Below, piece by piece: positions 21,826 through 33,149 of a stretch of 64,000 bases of DNA. Positions within the stretch are counted from its first letter, which is position 1; every line of letters starts with the position of its first letter. Source of the stretch: Icerya purchasi (Eukaryota > Arthropoda > Insecta > Hemiptera > Monophlebidae); assembly GCA_039619475.1 (NCBI GenBank), contig CM077115.1:443766792-443830791 (forward strand), written 5' to 3'. The notes beneath the pieces were generated by a model. That model did not search any database and was not told where the DNA came from. It saw only the letters and a program-made list of their open reading frames with translations. Made by a program: the position numbers and the translations under genes.

Positions 21826-21933
21826 AGATATCGCGACAACGGAAGATATCGCGGCAACGGAATATATCGCGGCAACGGAATATATCGCGGCAACGGAATA
21901 TATCGCGGCAACGGAATATATCGCGGCAACGGA
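21826..21933. repeat. 18-bp minisatellite, six units
   Basis: Unit ATATATCGCGGCAACGGA; the first two units begin AGATATC and the first has GCGACAAC. Units 3-6 are identical. Since 18 is a multiple of 3, all frames through it stay open. It sits at the start of the CpG-rich segment. Confidence 0.95.
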
Positions 21934-22646
21934 AGATCGGACAGAGCGCGCGGTGCGACGTTGCGCGCGCTCGCCGATAAGCTGGGTTAAAGGTAGCCGG
22001 GCGCGGCGTGTTCGTTAGGCGTCTAGGCTGGCAACAGCGCTGCCGGCCAGCGAACAAAACAACCGGTCGAAAAGTGTGCTTCGTCGTCGCCGCGACCGAT
22101 GCGATGCGACGCGACGCGACCGCTATCTGCGCCGGAATTACCGCAGCTCGTTTACGCGCGGCGCACAGCGCCATCTGTCTGTGTGTGTCAGTATTGGTGC
22201 GATCGAGCGACCACGACAATGACGTTGTCGTTAATGTCGACGATGATGACGATGATGATGTGAAACTAGCAGCTGTCGCCGCTGCCCGACCACTGACGCA
22301 CCCGTCTCGCGCCTCCCGCCGGCATTATATCCGGTTGCTTAGGCGGCGCGTTCGTGTAAAAGTTTCGACGGGTGCGCTGGTGCTTGTATGGCTTGCTATC
22401 GGAACTCGCAGGGCATGGTTGCCACGCCGTACCGTGTTTTTTAGGTGTCGCGGAGTAGGCGAGCGAGCCCGGTACCGGGGTCCTCCTGAGAGGGGTGTCG
22501 ATTTCGTGAAAATAATAATCCCTTTATTCTGGAGACACCAACCAACAACCCCTAAAACTGGTGGTCGCAAACGTATCTTCTGTAAAGAAAATCCTCCTCT
22601 TCCGACCTTTTCGTCGTCGACCACGACCACGACGACAATGCGACCG

Positions 22647-22652
22647 GTAAGT
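22647..22652 (+). promoter_or_regulatory. Possible splice donor GTAAGT after ATGCGACCG
   Basis: ATG at 22638, then two codons (Arg, Pro), then a perfect GTAAGT. This could end a first exon that supplies a start codon, or a noncoding leader. No matching acceptor could be proven. Confidence 0.3.
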
Positions 22653-22755
22653 AGTGAGCGAGTGCCCTCCCCGGCGACTCGCTTCGTCGCTGCTCGTTCT
22701 GTGTCACGTTACGCGTGATTACCGTGATTCTTCTCGGTGAATCGGCGCTCTTGCG

Positions 22756-22887
22756 ATGATAACGGATGGAAAAGGCGAAGGCGATGATTTAGTGGACAGC
22801 AGCAGCAGCAGCAGCCGCACGTTCGATCTGTATTGGAAAGAGTGCGATGAAGAATCGGCCATTCTCGTTCATACTTCGCGCCATTGA
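22756..22887 (+). CDS. Small open frame in CpG-rich segment (43 codons)
   Basis: Begins ATG ATA ACG GAT and ends TGA. The product is acidic with a six-Ser run encoded by AGC repeats (DLVDSSSSSSRTFDLYW). Not recognised. It lies after the possible donor at 22647, so on that model it would be intronic; otherwise it may be an upstream ORF or a chance frame made by the trinucleotide run. Confidence 0.2.
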   Translation: MITDGKGEGDDLVDSSSSSSRTFDLYWKECDEESAILVHTSRH

Positions 22888-23300
22888 TAAAAGCTGCTCT
22901 TGCGAATATTCGCGGACAAATCTGTACGACTGCTGCCGGCGGCTATTCCCGCACTACTACCATCGCTGCTACTACTGCTACTACTGTTACTACTGTTACT
23001 GCTGCGACTGCTACTAGTTGGAATGTCTCTGCGCACGTGTAATATTAGATTGAAACATTTGTGTCTGATTGTTTTTTTCATGTTTTTAATTGTTTAACAA
23101 GTGCGATGCGACGACACGTCTGCCGCGCGTTGGGGAATATTGTGCCGGGAATGAAATAGGCGGGCGTGTTTTTAGACGATACGCGGTATATCGGATCTGT
23201 GAGAATATTTTAAACTGTCGCGATTTTTGGTGAAATAGAGCAGTTCGTTTTAAACCGTGTGTGTGACGGGATTACGCCGAATTGCAATTAGTCTGGAATA

Positions 23301-26102
23301 GAAATTAAAAACGAATAATAAAAACGAAAAATAAAAACGAAAAAATTCGGAATTTCTTTCCTCTTCGACGTTTTGGCTATTTAAAAAACAAAAAGTCTTT
23401 AAACGTGCAATTGTTTAATCTACACAATAAAATATGTAATTACAAAAAATTAACATATATCTTAATTTCATATACATATGTACAATACATATGTATGTAT
23501 TATTGTTGTATCTCCCATTGCACGTGTCGCGAACACGATAAATTCCTGCATCTGACTAATTTTATTAGTACGGGAAAACGTGTTCTGTATTCATTAATTC
23601 CATTCGCCTTCTTTCTTTCGGAGTTTTTCCTTTAATTTTCGTCTCTGTGAATCGGATTTCGTCATTTAAAGCCCCATTAATACCTAGTATCGTTTTTTTG
23701 TGTAAATTAGAATTTCGAAAAATAGTTTTAGCAGAAAATCCCCCCCTAAAAAATATCCTTCCAGTCGCGGACACCACATCTAATTTCGCTTAACCGATTG
23801 TAACCCGATGTGGAGTATTATAAGTTTACCGGCGGGGGTTATAGTCAATTGGACTACAACAAACGTAAAGAAATTTTTTCAAAACTCTTATTTAAGCAAA
23901 ACAACAATATACGTATGTTACAACGTATGTGTATAATCAAATTTTTTAGCGCCAATTCATAAAACCACATTATTGTTGACCATATTAAATTTCACTTACA
24001 CCATTTTAACACTGTATATTTTTAGGCTTAAAATATCTCGGAGGAATTTAATCGAAAAACAACTTTTTTTTTCTTTTTTAAATATATGTATAATATAGTA
24101 AAAAAATAAAATATCTCAACGATTATACACATATCTCCGTCAAACGGTAGTTTTAACAGAAAATTTTCCATTGTGATTTTTCAGTAATATGTGTGTGGAC
24201 ATTTTTATTTTAAGCAATATTATAAATGTAGGATTCGTCGTGTACAATTGTACATATTTTCAAAATATTTCTCTTTCCGTTATATGTGGTAATCTTTTTT
24301 TAGTTATATCGCAATGATGAAGAAATATCATTCAAATTGCCAATTGCGCACAGTTGAAATTCGATTACCAATACTGGATACTAATCAAAAAATCGCGCTC
24401 GAGTCAGTTAAGCCCATCTGATACAAATCGACCGACGGAAAATAGCTCAAATCTGTGTTTGGGGTGTTGTTCAATGTAAATATAATATTAGGCTGATTTA
24501 GCGCAATGAACTTGATGAATTTCTCGTTTAAAGTGCATACGCTTAAAGTTTCGGCTAGCACTCCATGTATGAATAAAAGACCAAAAAAAACAAAAAAACC
24601 GGAGGTAAGATCCGCTATATCGGGGTAATTTCCTTAACGGATACGCCCCCTCGCTCATCGTCACATATCGCGTCTACTTTGTGCTATTTAACTTGTTACA
24701 TTCTACGACATACATGCGTATGTGGGCTGTCCCCGCGCTGGTAAAATTTCGCCATTGCGAGAGACACCTGATGTATTCTCAACACCAGACCAATGTAAGA
24801 CAGTACACATTTGGCTGGTTCGCGCCGATCTGTGTAGAGAGAGTGCTACTATATAGTAGGAGAAGGAAAAAAGCGCGCGTATTCGCTGAGGGTTTGATCG
24901 TTATTGCAGCACGTTTTAACTGATTATTAATGTCACAGCGCCGGAAACGGAGTCGACCACAGCTCTGAACTAGACACTAATGAAATCACAAACTTTTTAA
25001 TTTCGAACTGGAATATTCCCAAATTGCTGCCGAGAGCTCAACCCCGCCGGGCAAGAATAATCCCGAAGAATTAGAGAAGCCTTCGATTCTTCCGCGTCGT
25101 CGTCATTGTTGTCGTTATGAACCTTACACATGCACCGGGGTGCTAAAATTTCATTTCTGTACACGCACACACATACTACATAGTAGATAACGAAAAAAGG
25201 TTATTATACTTACGCGCTCCGCAGACACACGGAGTTTTTAAGAGGCGCTTCTAAAGTCGGTGCAATTTCAGAAAATAGTTTAGCAGAAAACTAAAATCGA
25301 AGATGGAAAATAGTTCAAATCTGAAAAATGCGTGTAATCGAAGAAGGAAAATAGTTAAAATCTGAAAAATGCGTGTAATCGAAGAAGGAAAATAGTTCAA
25401 ATCTGAAAAATGCGTGTATGTATGTATATGCCAAGGGATCGAGTCTCGCTGATTTCATCGGAGAATTTTTAGTATTGCCGCATGATATTTACTTAAAAAA
25501 ATAGAAAAAAAAACAAAACGACTACACCGATTATTACTAAAAAAATAAAGTTTCGATTACAACAAATCAAAAACTAAAACCGTTAGTAGGGGATTTTGAA
25601 TTTATCACTCTTTAAAATGAAGTGCTTCAAACACTTTGTAATTCAAATTTCATTTCAGTTTCTTTCCTCAGAATAAAACGAATAATTAATCTTTTCTTTT
25701 TGGCCATTACCGCTGCCTACTATAAAGCTGATTAATGACGTCGTGATTAAATGAAAATTTACAATGAAAGTGTACTTTCTACATTTGTACATCCCTAAAC
25801 ATCTTTAACGAATGGAAAACACGAGACTTTAATAAAATGAAATTCAGTTTTTACGCGGCAAAGTAATTTTTCAGTTATGCCAAATGCGAGGCTTTAAACG
25901 GTTGAGAACCGGAAACATAAAATTTAGTGAAAAAAAAAATTCGCATCTAAACGAAATTAAACGAATATTTAGGTCTGAGCAACTGCGTAACAAATGTAAA
26001 AAAGGAGTGAAAATGAGTTTTTTTTTTTAAATAGCCTGTTAATAAAAATAGAGCAAAACTCATAAAAACTGGTTGACCCATTATATATATATATATATTT
26101 GT
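23301..26102. other. No gene seen; tandem repeat inside
   Basis: AT-rich. It contains the 41-bp tandem repeat at 25295-25417 and slightly GC-richer patches near 24650-24950 and 25020-25140, without recognisable coding. Confidence 0.5.
25295..25417. repeat. 41-bp tandem repeat, three units
   Basis: Units at 25295-25335, 25336-25376 and 25377-25417. They share AATCGAAGA, GGAAAATAGTT, AAATCTGAAAAATGCGTGT and differ by only one or two bases. A diverged partial relative (GGAAAATAGCTCAAATCTG) lies near 24437. Confidence 0.92.
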
Positions 26103-26404
26103 GTGTATATCAGGCCCGTGCCCAGAATTTTGGAAAGGGGGGGGGGGTTGAAAATTTTCTTCGCATATTTATTTTATAAATAAAAATACATTTTCACTAA
26201 TATTCATGCTATTAATAATTTCCATATATTAATAATTTAAATAAACGAATTACTGTTTAAACAATAAAAATTACATGTTATTGATTATACTCGTAACAAA
26301 AAATTTTGCATAAAATATTAATGAAGTATCTAAGCTATTTCAATTCTCATGGCGGGGGGGTTAACCCCCCAAACCCACCTCGTGCACACGGCCTTGGTGT
26401 ATAT
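26103..26404. mobile_element. hAT-type MITE with 8-bp target duplication
   Basis: 286-bp element (26111-26396) starting CAGGCCCGTGCCCAG; the reverse complement of its other end is CAAGGCCGTGTGCACGAGG. Perfect GTGTATAT duplications flank it (26103-26110 and 26397-26404). Short imperfect terminal repeats with an 8-bp duplication are the hAT signature. There is a G run near each end, an AT-rich interior and no coding capacity, so it must be moved by a transposase encoded elsewhere. Confidence 0.88.
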
Positions 26405-27905
26405 ACATATATATAATATAAACTCAGCCATTTTGGCCTCGCAAAGGGCTGTGCCCTTTGACCTCTCTTGCTTACATTTCTGTCTTTTTCTCTTCTATAC
26501 TTTGTATAAAATTATCAAAATTTACAACATAATTCTTACTGGCATCGACACACAAAAAAAATAACATAACCACAAAAATCGTATCCTAACATTTAACTTC
26601 CGTTACATAAAATTAAGACTTTTTCGTTACATTTTTCATTACATATTTCGTTTAAAGAACAATCACAAAAATCCTATAAAATATAATAAACGTTATATAA
26701 AATTGAGACATTTTTTCTAATGCGGGGTAGCCTCAGAATTAGGTTGTAATTAATGTACATATACATATCTATCTTTTTCGCGATTCCGTTTTTAAATAAT
26801 CATCTTCATCACTTGTTAACTCTTTGTCGCTGAAAAAGAATTAAGCACAATCTTTAGGCTGCGTATGAAATTTATAGGCAAGTAAACAAAAAAATTATTT
26901 TTATGAAACCGCTTTTAAATCGCAACATATTTTATTTATTCAAAACTTTCTGTTTAGGAAAAGTCGTCGCTCTAGCTCTATATTCCTGAATGGGCTGCAG
27001 ACTTTTCCTGTTTTTTTTTTTTTTATAAATTGATATATTTTGTTACCTCCTGTATTTCGGTGAGGAAATTACGTTTACATAAAAAAAAAAAAAAAACAAA
27101 AAAAAAACAAAAAAAAAAACACTACCTAGAGTTAATTTAAGATGGGTTGTGTAGACTTTTTAAAGATTGTTTTAGACCTCTACAGCAACGTGTATGTTTA
27201 AAAACTTTTTAATGGGTATTTTTCTTTCCTATATACTAATAGAGCGAGTTGCGAAAGATATATGACTTACGGCTTGAATTATTTCTTATTAAAATTTTGT
27301 AAATTTCAGGTTTTTACTCTGGTATACTCTAACGACGAAGAAACGCAGATCCGGGATAAACTTTTCAGCTCCTAATGGGCTGTGAACATTTGAAAAAAAC
27401 CGAAATTCGGGCCCTTAAATGATCGTGTCGAAAAGAAGTCGATTAAAAAAAAATCAACCATCTCTGTAGAATTTTTTAAAAAACTTTTTTGTCTCCGCAG
27501 CAGCTTGAAACACATACTACTTTTTGAGAAGCCCGAGCTCCCGAGTAGTTTTGAGGATTTTTTTTTTTTCGATAATAACAAAATATGTCGATTAAAAAAA
27601 AACACAGAACGGGTTTTTTACATGAATAAAAAATAAAAAATAAAATTATCCATTTTTTTTTTTTTTTTTTGAAAAATATGCATTTATAATTTTTTATATA
27701 CAAAAATTTTCGTCAACCTAAAACGCTTGTCGACGAATTATCCTATTTGACATTTTACCATCTTAAATTAACTTATACATATACATGATCGTGTAATATT
27801 TACTTAATCTATCTATTTTACTTATCAATAATTACTAATCTATTTCTATTTTCTATATTCAAAGTTTTTTTTTTTTTCTAGCTTTTTTTGTTGCGCTTTG
27901 TCTTT
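26405..27905. other. No gene seen
   Basis: AT-rich with A-runs at 27080-27120, T-runs at 27560 and 27650, and a (TA)-rich edge at 26400-26416. Confidence 0.55.
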
Positions 27906-28256
27906 TTATTTTATGTTTATTATTTTTTTTATATTTTCTTCTTCCTGAAGCCATTCCTTTATTTTCCTTTTCCCTATTTTTTCCTTCACTATTATTATTC
28001 CTTTGGGTATTTTATTCAACATCTGAGTTATAATATATTTATCCATTTGCTCCCCCATCTTTGTTCTTGCTAACGGCAGTTGGAACGAAAGTTTTTCCCT
28101 CAACTCGTATTCTGCGTTTATTCTTTCCTCCAATTCAATTTTCTTTTCTGCTGATATGTACTCCCATATCTTCAGTAATAAGTACATTCCTCTTATGCTC
28201 ATTACGTTTTCTTTTTTAATTATTTCACTATCGGTCTCTCCTTTATGATTTCCTAA
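27906..28256 (-). CDS. Unrecognised charged open frame, minus strand
   Basis: Open from just after a stop at 28259-28257 down to 27906; first ATG at 28202 (98 codons from there). Composition is protein-like: alternating Glu/Lys/Arg and hydrophobics, for example SAEKKIELEERINAEYELRE and KEKIGKRKIKEWLQEEENIK, suggesting amphipathic helix or coiled coil. The AT-rich background makes a chance frame of this length with such composition less likely. No family recognised. It may be a relic of a transposon gag/ORF1 or an exon. Confidence 0.3.
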   Translation of the reverse strand, partial: LGNHKGETDSEIIKKENVMSIRGMYLLLKIWEYISAEKKIELEERINAEYELREKLSFQLPLARTKMGEQMDKYIITQMLNKIPKGIIIVKEKIGKRKIKEWLQEEENIKKIINIK

Positions 28257-29680
28257 TTATTTTTTTATTAAATAGTTTGACAGTTTATTATCGGATCGAA
28301 CGATACTAATACGTTTAAACAATTATCAACCCACCACGCGTATCATCTGCCCCTACAGAATATTTTTTTCTAATTTCCACACAATATATAAATATCTGTT
28401 ATTGTGTATTCTGTAGAAAATATTTCGGAAAAGATTCGGGACCCCCGTACTTCTTCCTTGGCGACACATGTGTAGATGTATAATCAGCTAGATGAAAAGA
28501 AGCGTGAATTTTAATAATCGCACATTACATAAGGTAGAGGAAATTTAATAAACTACACCGAAAAAGAGCTGTAATTTTTTTTCTCGTATGCGTCATATTT
28601 GCGTCGGAACATTTATTTTTTACGTTGGCTTTTTTCGTTTTTTCTTGGAAAATAAGATCCAGTTTACCGAAGTGCGATCAAAAAAAGATTTTTTTTTTTT
28701 TTTATTTTCGTTTTCCCCTCGGCTTGCCAATAATAGACGATTACCCATCAACACGTGCAAATAGTAGCTATTAGGAGTCACAAGAAATGGAACCTGTCCA
28801 AGCAACCAAGCCAAGGATGGAGATACAGTAACAATCAACGTCGATAAATCCAAAACATATGCACCCGGAAAAGAAAAAGAACAACATTGTCGAAAAGAAG
28901 AGCAAAAGGAGTTTGCTACTCAATGGCCACATCTGCAATTACAGAGCTCACAGTACCGACGGATAAAGGAATCAGTCTACAATTATGGAAGAAGAAGAGA
29001 CACGGCGGAATGTTTGAAAAGCAGTTAGAACTATCAAGCGCCAAAGCTATATAGAATACAACGCTTAACGCTCTGTAAAAAATGAGCCGAAAGTTCAATG
29101 ACTTTCTCCACCACTATGAAACAAAGTTATAATTCCAAGATTTGTGTGGCTAATTCGACAAAGTGACTTCTTTTTCCATCGTTTTGCAAGAAAAATCGGC
29201 GCGGCTAAATTTTTAAGAGAATTTAAAGGGGACGGTAGTGTTCTATGAAGTGCACGTTTATAAAAACTTTACACGTGGTCGCCTCAGTATGACGATGCTT
29301 TGAAGGTCGCCAGTCGATAGAAGCAACAACAAAAAAAAAAGCAAAACAAAACAGGACAATGTTGATTCAGACAGATTTCGTAGAAATTTCAATAAGTTTA
29401 ACATGGTGGAATAACACGGACGTGGATGGGTCACTATAGGAAACATCGTTTAGCTTAATTACCAACTTGAGAAGCTGACCCCGGAAGTTGCTTGGCTGAT
29501 GTAGAATAACTGGGAAACTGCCAAAGCAGTAGCAGCGAGCAACTCCACTTCCAGTCACAAGATGCATACTTGTAGCTTTGACCCATTTTTTTTTTCTGCT
29601 TTTTTTTTTTTTATTCTATATTTTTCGGCAATTTGGTTAAAAATATGAGAGGCTACTACCGTTTATTTTACCATGCAAAA
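28257..29680. other. No gene seen
   Basis: Mixed composition; 28700-29560 is less AT-rich than its flanks but shows no recognisable frame. Confidence 0.5.
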
Positions 29681-29935
29681 GATGACAGAAGCCGGATGAT
29701 GACAGGAGCTGGAAAAAGACAGGAACCGGAAGATGACAGGAGCTGAAAGATGGCAGAGGCCGGAAGATGACAGGAGTCAAAAGATGACAGGAGCCGAAAG
29801 ATGATAGGAGCCAAAAAATGACGAGAGCCGGAAGATGACAGGAGCTGGAAGATAACAGGAGCCGAAAGATGATAGGAGCCAAAAGATGACGAGAGCCGGA
29901 AGATGACAGGAGCTGGAAGATAACAGGAGCCGAAA
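29681..29935. repeat. 17-bp minisatellite, 15 units, with 68-bp higher-order repeat
   Basis: Consensus GATGACAGGAGCCGGAA. All fifteen units are exactly 17 bp. The last eight form two four-unit blocks (29800-29867 and 29868-29935) that differ at a single base, showing recent block duplication. On the minus strand it yields long Ser/Leu/Pro-rich frames, which are repeat artefacts since 17 is not a multiple of 3 and all frames stay open. Confidence 0.97.
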
Positions 29936-31043
29936 GAATGACTCTTGAAAGAGAGTAATCTGACTTCAAACTGAAAAGCGTGATGTAGAATATGCCGGGG
30001 GTTAATGGAAAACAATGAAGTAATAGATTTTATTTTTTTTTTTAAATACATAAAATCAACACATGCCATAAACGCGTGGGACTGTCGATCGGTGTATGAA
30101 TGATTTAGTCATATTTCTGCGTGGGTCATCCAGTTTACGGTTGTTTAAAAGTTCCGAAAAGCTCAAAAAGATTTCTTCGAAAACAAACTCAGTGCTTTAT
30201 ACCTACGGGAATTAAATCACGATGATATAAAACATGAACACGTTTATCTAGCATATTTATTGCACAACTTCTTCAGGCTGTTCCATTCGTACGCATCGTG
30301 CGTGACATGACAGAGGCACCTAATTACAATGTTTAAAAAGTATTCGGAAGATTAATTAAAAAGAAGCAGCGATATTATTATTTTTTAAATATTTTGTAGC
30401 GTCATTTTTATATTATTGATTTATTTTTAGAGAATTGTAGTTAAATGATATGTAGTTTTCACATGTAGAAAAAGGTTTTGCTATTGGAACACAAATGATA
30501 TTAATATACTTGATTATGTATATATTTTATATGTTGAAATTTTTAAATTGAAAAAATATTACAAAAATATCCAGAACATGAGAGATTCTTATGATACATG
30601 TATGTGAAACTTACGAATTGTTTATTAAGTAAAATTCTCGAAATAATAAATCTAAATTAAGCAATTAAAAATTGCACTAAAAAATACGAGTGAAAAAATA
30701 ATATCATTGTTTTTTAAATGAATGGCGCATAAGCACACCGGTGGAACGGATCGAGGTATTTGATTAGAATAACTTGGAACACAGTTCATAAAGTAGTCCT
30801 TTTACACTGCTTTCTTTCTTTTCGGCGCAGTGACACGCGTGATAGGGAGAGGAATGTTTTTTTCTCATACCAAAGTGCAGTTAGTTTTATTTTCGTAATT
30901 TTCAATGTTTATCCTCGATGTGAGGATATAGCGTTTTTGTGGGTGGGGTTTTTTTGAGGTTTTACAAGGAACCGATATTTGAGGGTTCATCAATTTTTGA
31001 ATAAACCACTTTAGTACTTTTTTTTTTTTTTTTCGTTTTCTTT
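29936..31043. other. No gene seen
   Basis: AT-rich; T-run at about 31018-31034 just before the dispersed repeat. Confidence 0.55.
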
Positions 31044-31190
31044 AAGTAAGTTGTGGGTCTCACAGAGAAAATATGCCCGTTGTGTGGCTGTCCGACACTC
31101 TTATTAACGTTTATTCAAAAAAGTAAAAAAAAAAAGACAACATTACAAACTAATAGCTTATTCATTTTACGTCGGCAAAATAATGTTTTA
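31044..31190. repeat. Dispersed repeat, copy 2
   Basis: Matches 11374-11520 (see copy 1), including CCGACACTCTTATTAACGTT and ACAAACTA; preceded by a T run. Confidence 0.75.
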
Positions 31191-33149
31191 CCGAATATAG
31201 AATCTTTGTGGAACGCGTAATTTTTAAAATAATAATTTCCCCCTTCTTTCTCACATTCATACGAACAAAATAAATTACGTCAATTAATTTAAAAAAAGAG
31301 ACTATATACAAAAATCATCGGCCCTTTATTGGAAAACGCACCCCCATAATTTTTAATAGTCGCAGTAGAGATTTTCTTTTTTAATAAATTTTCACAAACC
31401 CATAGTGTGCGTGCCTGTGTATCATGTTGTGTGCTATTTCATTGCAATATCTGAGTTACATATACATATGTATTTGGTTATTTATTACAGCGGTGTATAT
31501 ACAGTCACCGGTTAAATTAATCGAGGATTAGCTTTTTTTTTTTTAATGTTAATATAGAAGTGCGGAATTGAAAAGGAAACAAAAGGTAAAAAGAAAAATA
31601 CAGGATTATTAAAAAAACAAAATTTCTACGTAACACCTAAAATGCTATTGAAATAAACCGCTAGCGCGATAGGAAATAATAATATACATATGTATGTTCG
31701 TTCTTTTTCATGAAAATTTCTTTAAAAGATTTTATAAAAGCGCGGTTGTCGTGAATTTTCAAGCGTTATTACGTTCTAGATTTAAAATTCGACGGGGGCA
31801 CACTATTAAATCCGAGTAAAAGATTTTAAAATGTCGTATTATTAGACACCTCCTACCCAGTAGGGGGGGGGGGGGGACTTTCAATTCCACAAAAGCTACG
31901 ATGATGCAAGATAGTCGTCAGTATCGCGGTGACGGATTTAATTTTTTAGGTAAGGCGAATTTTTTTATAGATCCCATTTCATCAAATAAAATTTCATCAC
32001 TACCCGTTGCAAAGTATTACCGAAATGATTCGACGCGGGATTTTTAACTGAAATCTCGGGAATTTTGTGTTATTATACTCGAATTTTTATTAAATGTATT
32101 AAAATTCCGAATTTTTCATAAGAAACAATGTGCACAATTGGGTTGCATCCATTTTACTTACGTATCTCGACAGTAAAGACGAAAAAAAAAAAAAAAAGAA
32201 AGAAAAGCACACTTTCTCTTATTTCACGCTAAATTTTACATTCTTAAGTTCTCCTCAGAGGAATATCGTGGCGATGAGCTAACGACACAAAATTTTTAAC
32301 CCCCCCTTCCAGCACAGCAACAATTTAAAAACACGCAAAAACACTGTAATTCTTAAATATCAACATTTCCGACGCGTCTTACGAGTTTTTCATTTGTAGC
32401 AGACAGAGAACTTGGAAAAAAATCACCACTCTAGCATATGTTTCCGATGAGGATTTAGTTTCGAAATATTCGCGAAATTTGTGCGGTTTTTCGTTAATTT
32501 GAAATAAATCAGTGCTTGCGAAAATGTTAGAAATAATATTACAAATGCGAAAAATAATATTTTTATAAAAGTATATACACATATGTATATGTACATATGT
32601 GTATACACAATGAAGACAAAATTATACACAGTGACTATAGTTAAAAGAGAAATTGTATTTTAAGGAAATTACTGTTTTTTTTTTTTTTCAAATGATATTT
32701 TAATATACATAAATATGAATAGAGAAAAATAATTTTAACTTTTATAACGCGATTTCTTTCAAATGAAAACGCTGACGATTTCGCTGGGCGTAAAAACGAA
32801 GAAATGCGATGATGTTGCTTGATCGTATTAGCAATAAACCCCATAAAAATTTTGGAAATATTTTGAAATAGCTCCTCTCATTGGAAACATTTTAGATGCT
32901 GCTTCGGGGGGTACGCTACACACATAGTAGGAGAAAAAGAACTGTCGATTGTGTTGTAAACTTTCGAAAATTATGTAGACGTTGCAAAAATACATTTTTT
33001 TCGCCCCTGTACGTACGCATTACCGAGAACACACACCGGGGAGCTTACAAAACTGTGTGCTGTGTTCGACACAAACGTCCGTCACCGTATAAGAACCGTC
33101 ACGAGTTTCGACAGCAAACCTGAAAAAAAAAACAAAAAAAAAACGTGGT
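31191..33149. other. No gene seen
   Basis: AT-rich with a G15-type homopolymer at about 31863-31876 and (TATG/CATA)-rich spots near 32580. CpG rises after 32900. Confidence 0.55.

Larger units (their letters stand above)
21340..23300 (+). promoter_or_regulatory. CpG-rich segment, candidate promoter/first exon
   Basis: CpG and G+C are far above the AT-rich background (many CGCG and GCGC). Within it lie the 18-bp minisatellite, CAG and CTA trinucleotide runs (about 22799-22815 and 22945-23000), and a possible splice donor at 22647. In an AT-rich insect genome such an island usually marks a promoter. Strand is inferred only from the donor. It could be an upstream alternative promoter of the gene starting at 35134, or belong to another gene. 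Confidence 0.45.

Noticed and set aside
22008..22718. 236-codon open frame in the CpG-rich segment
   Set aside because: Starts with GTG, is Arg/Ala-rich, and runs over a CpG-rich leader with trinucleotide runs. High G+C suppresses stops, so it is most likely a chance frame.
29681..29935. CRISPR-like array
   Set aside because: Units are contiguous with no unique spacers, and the DNA is eukaryotic.
29637..30069. Ser/Leu/Pro-rich repeated proteins on the minus strand
   Set aside because: Two overlapping frames are both open because the 17-bp repeat contains no stop in any phase.
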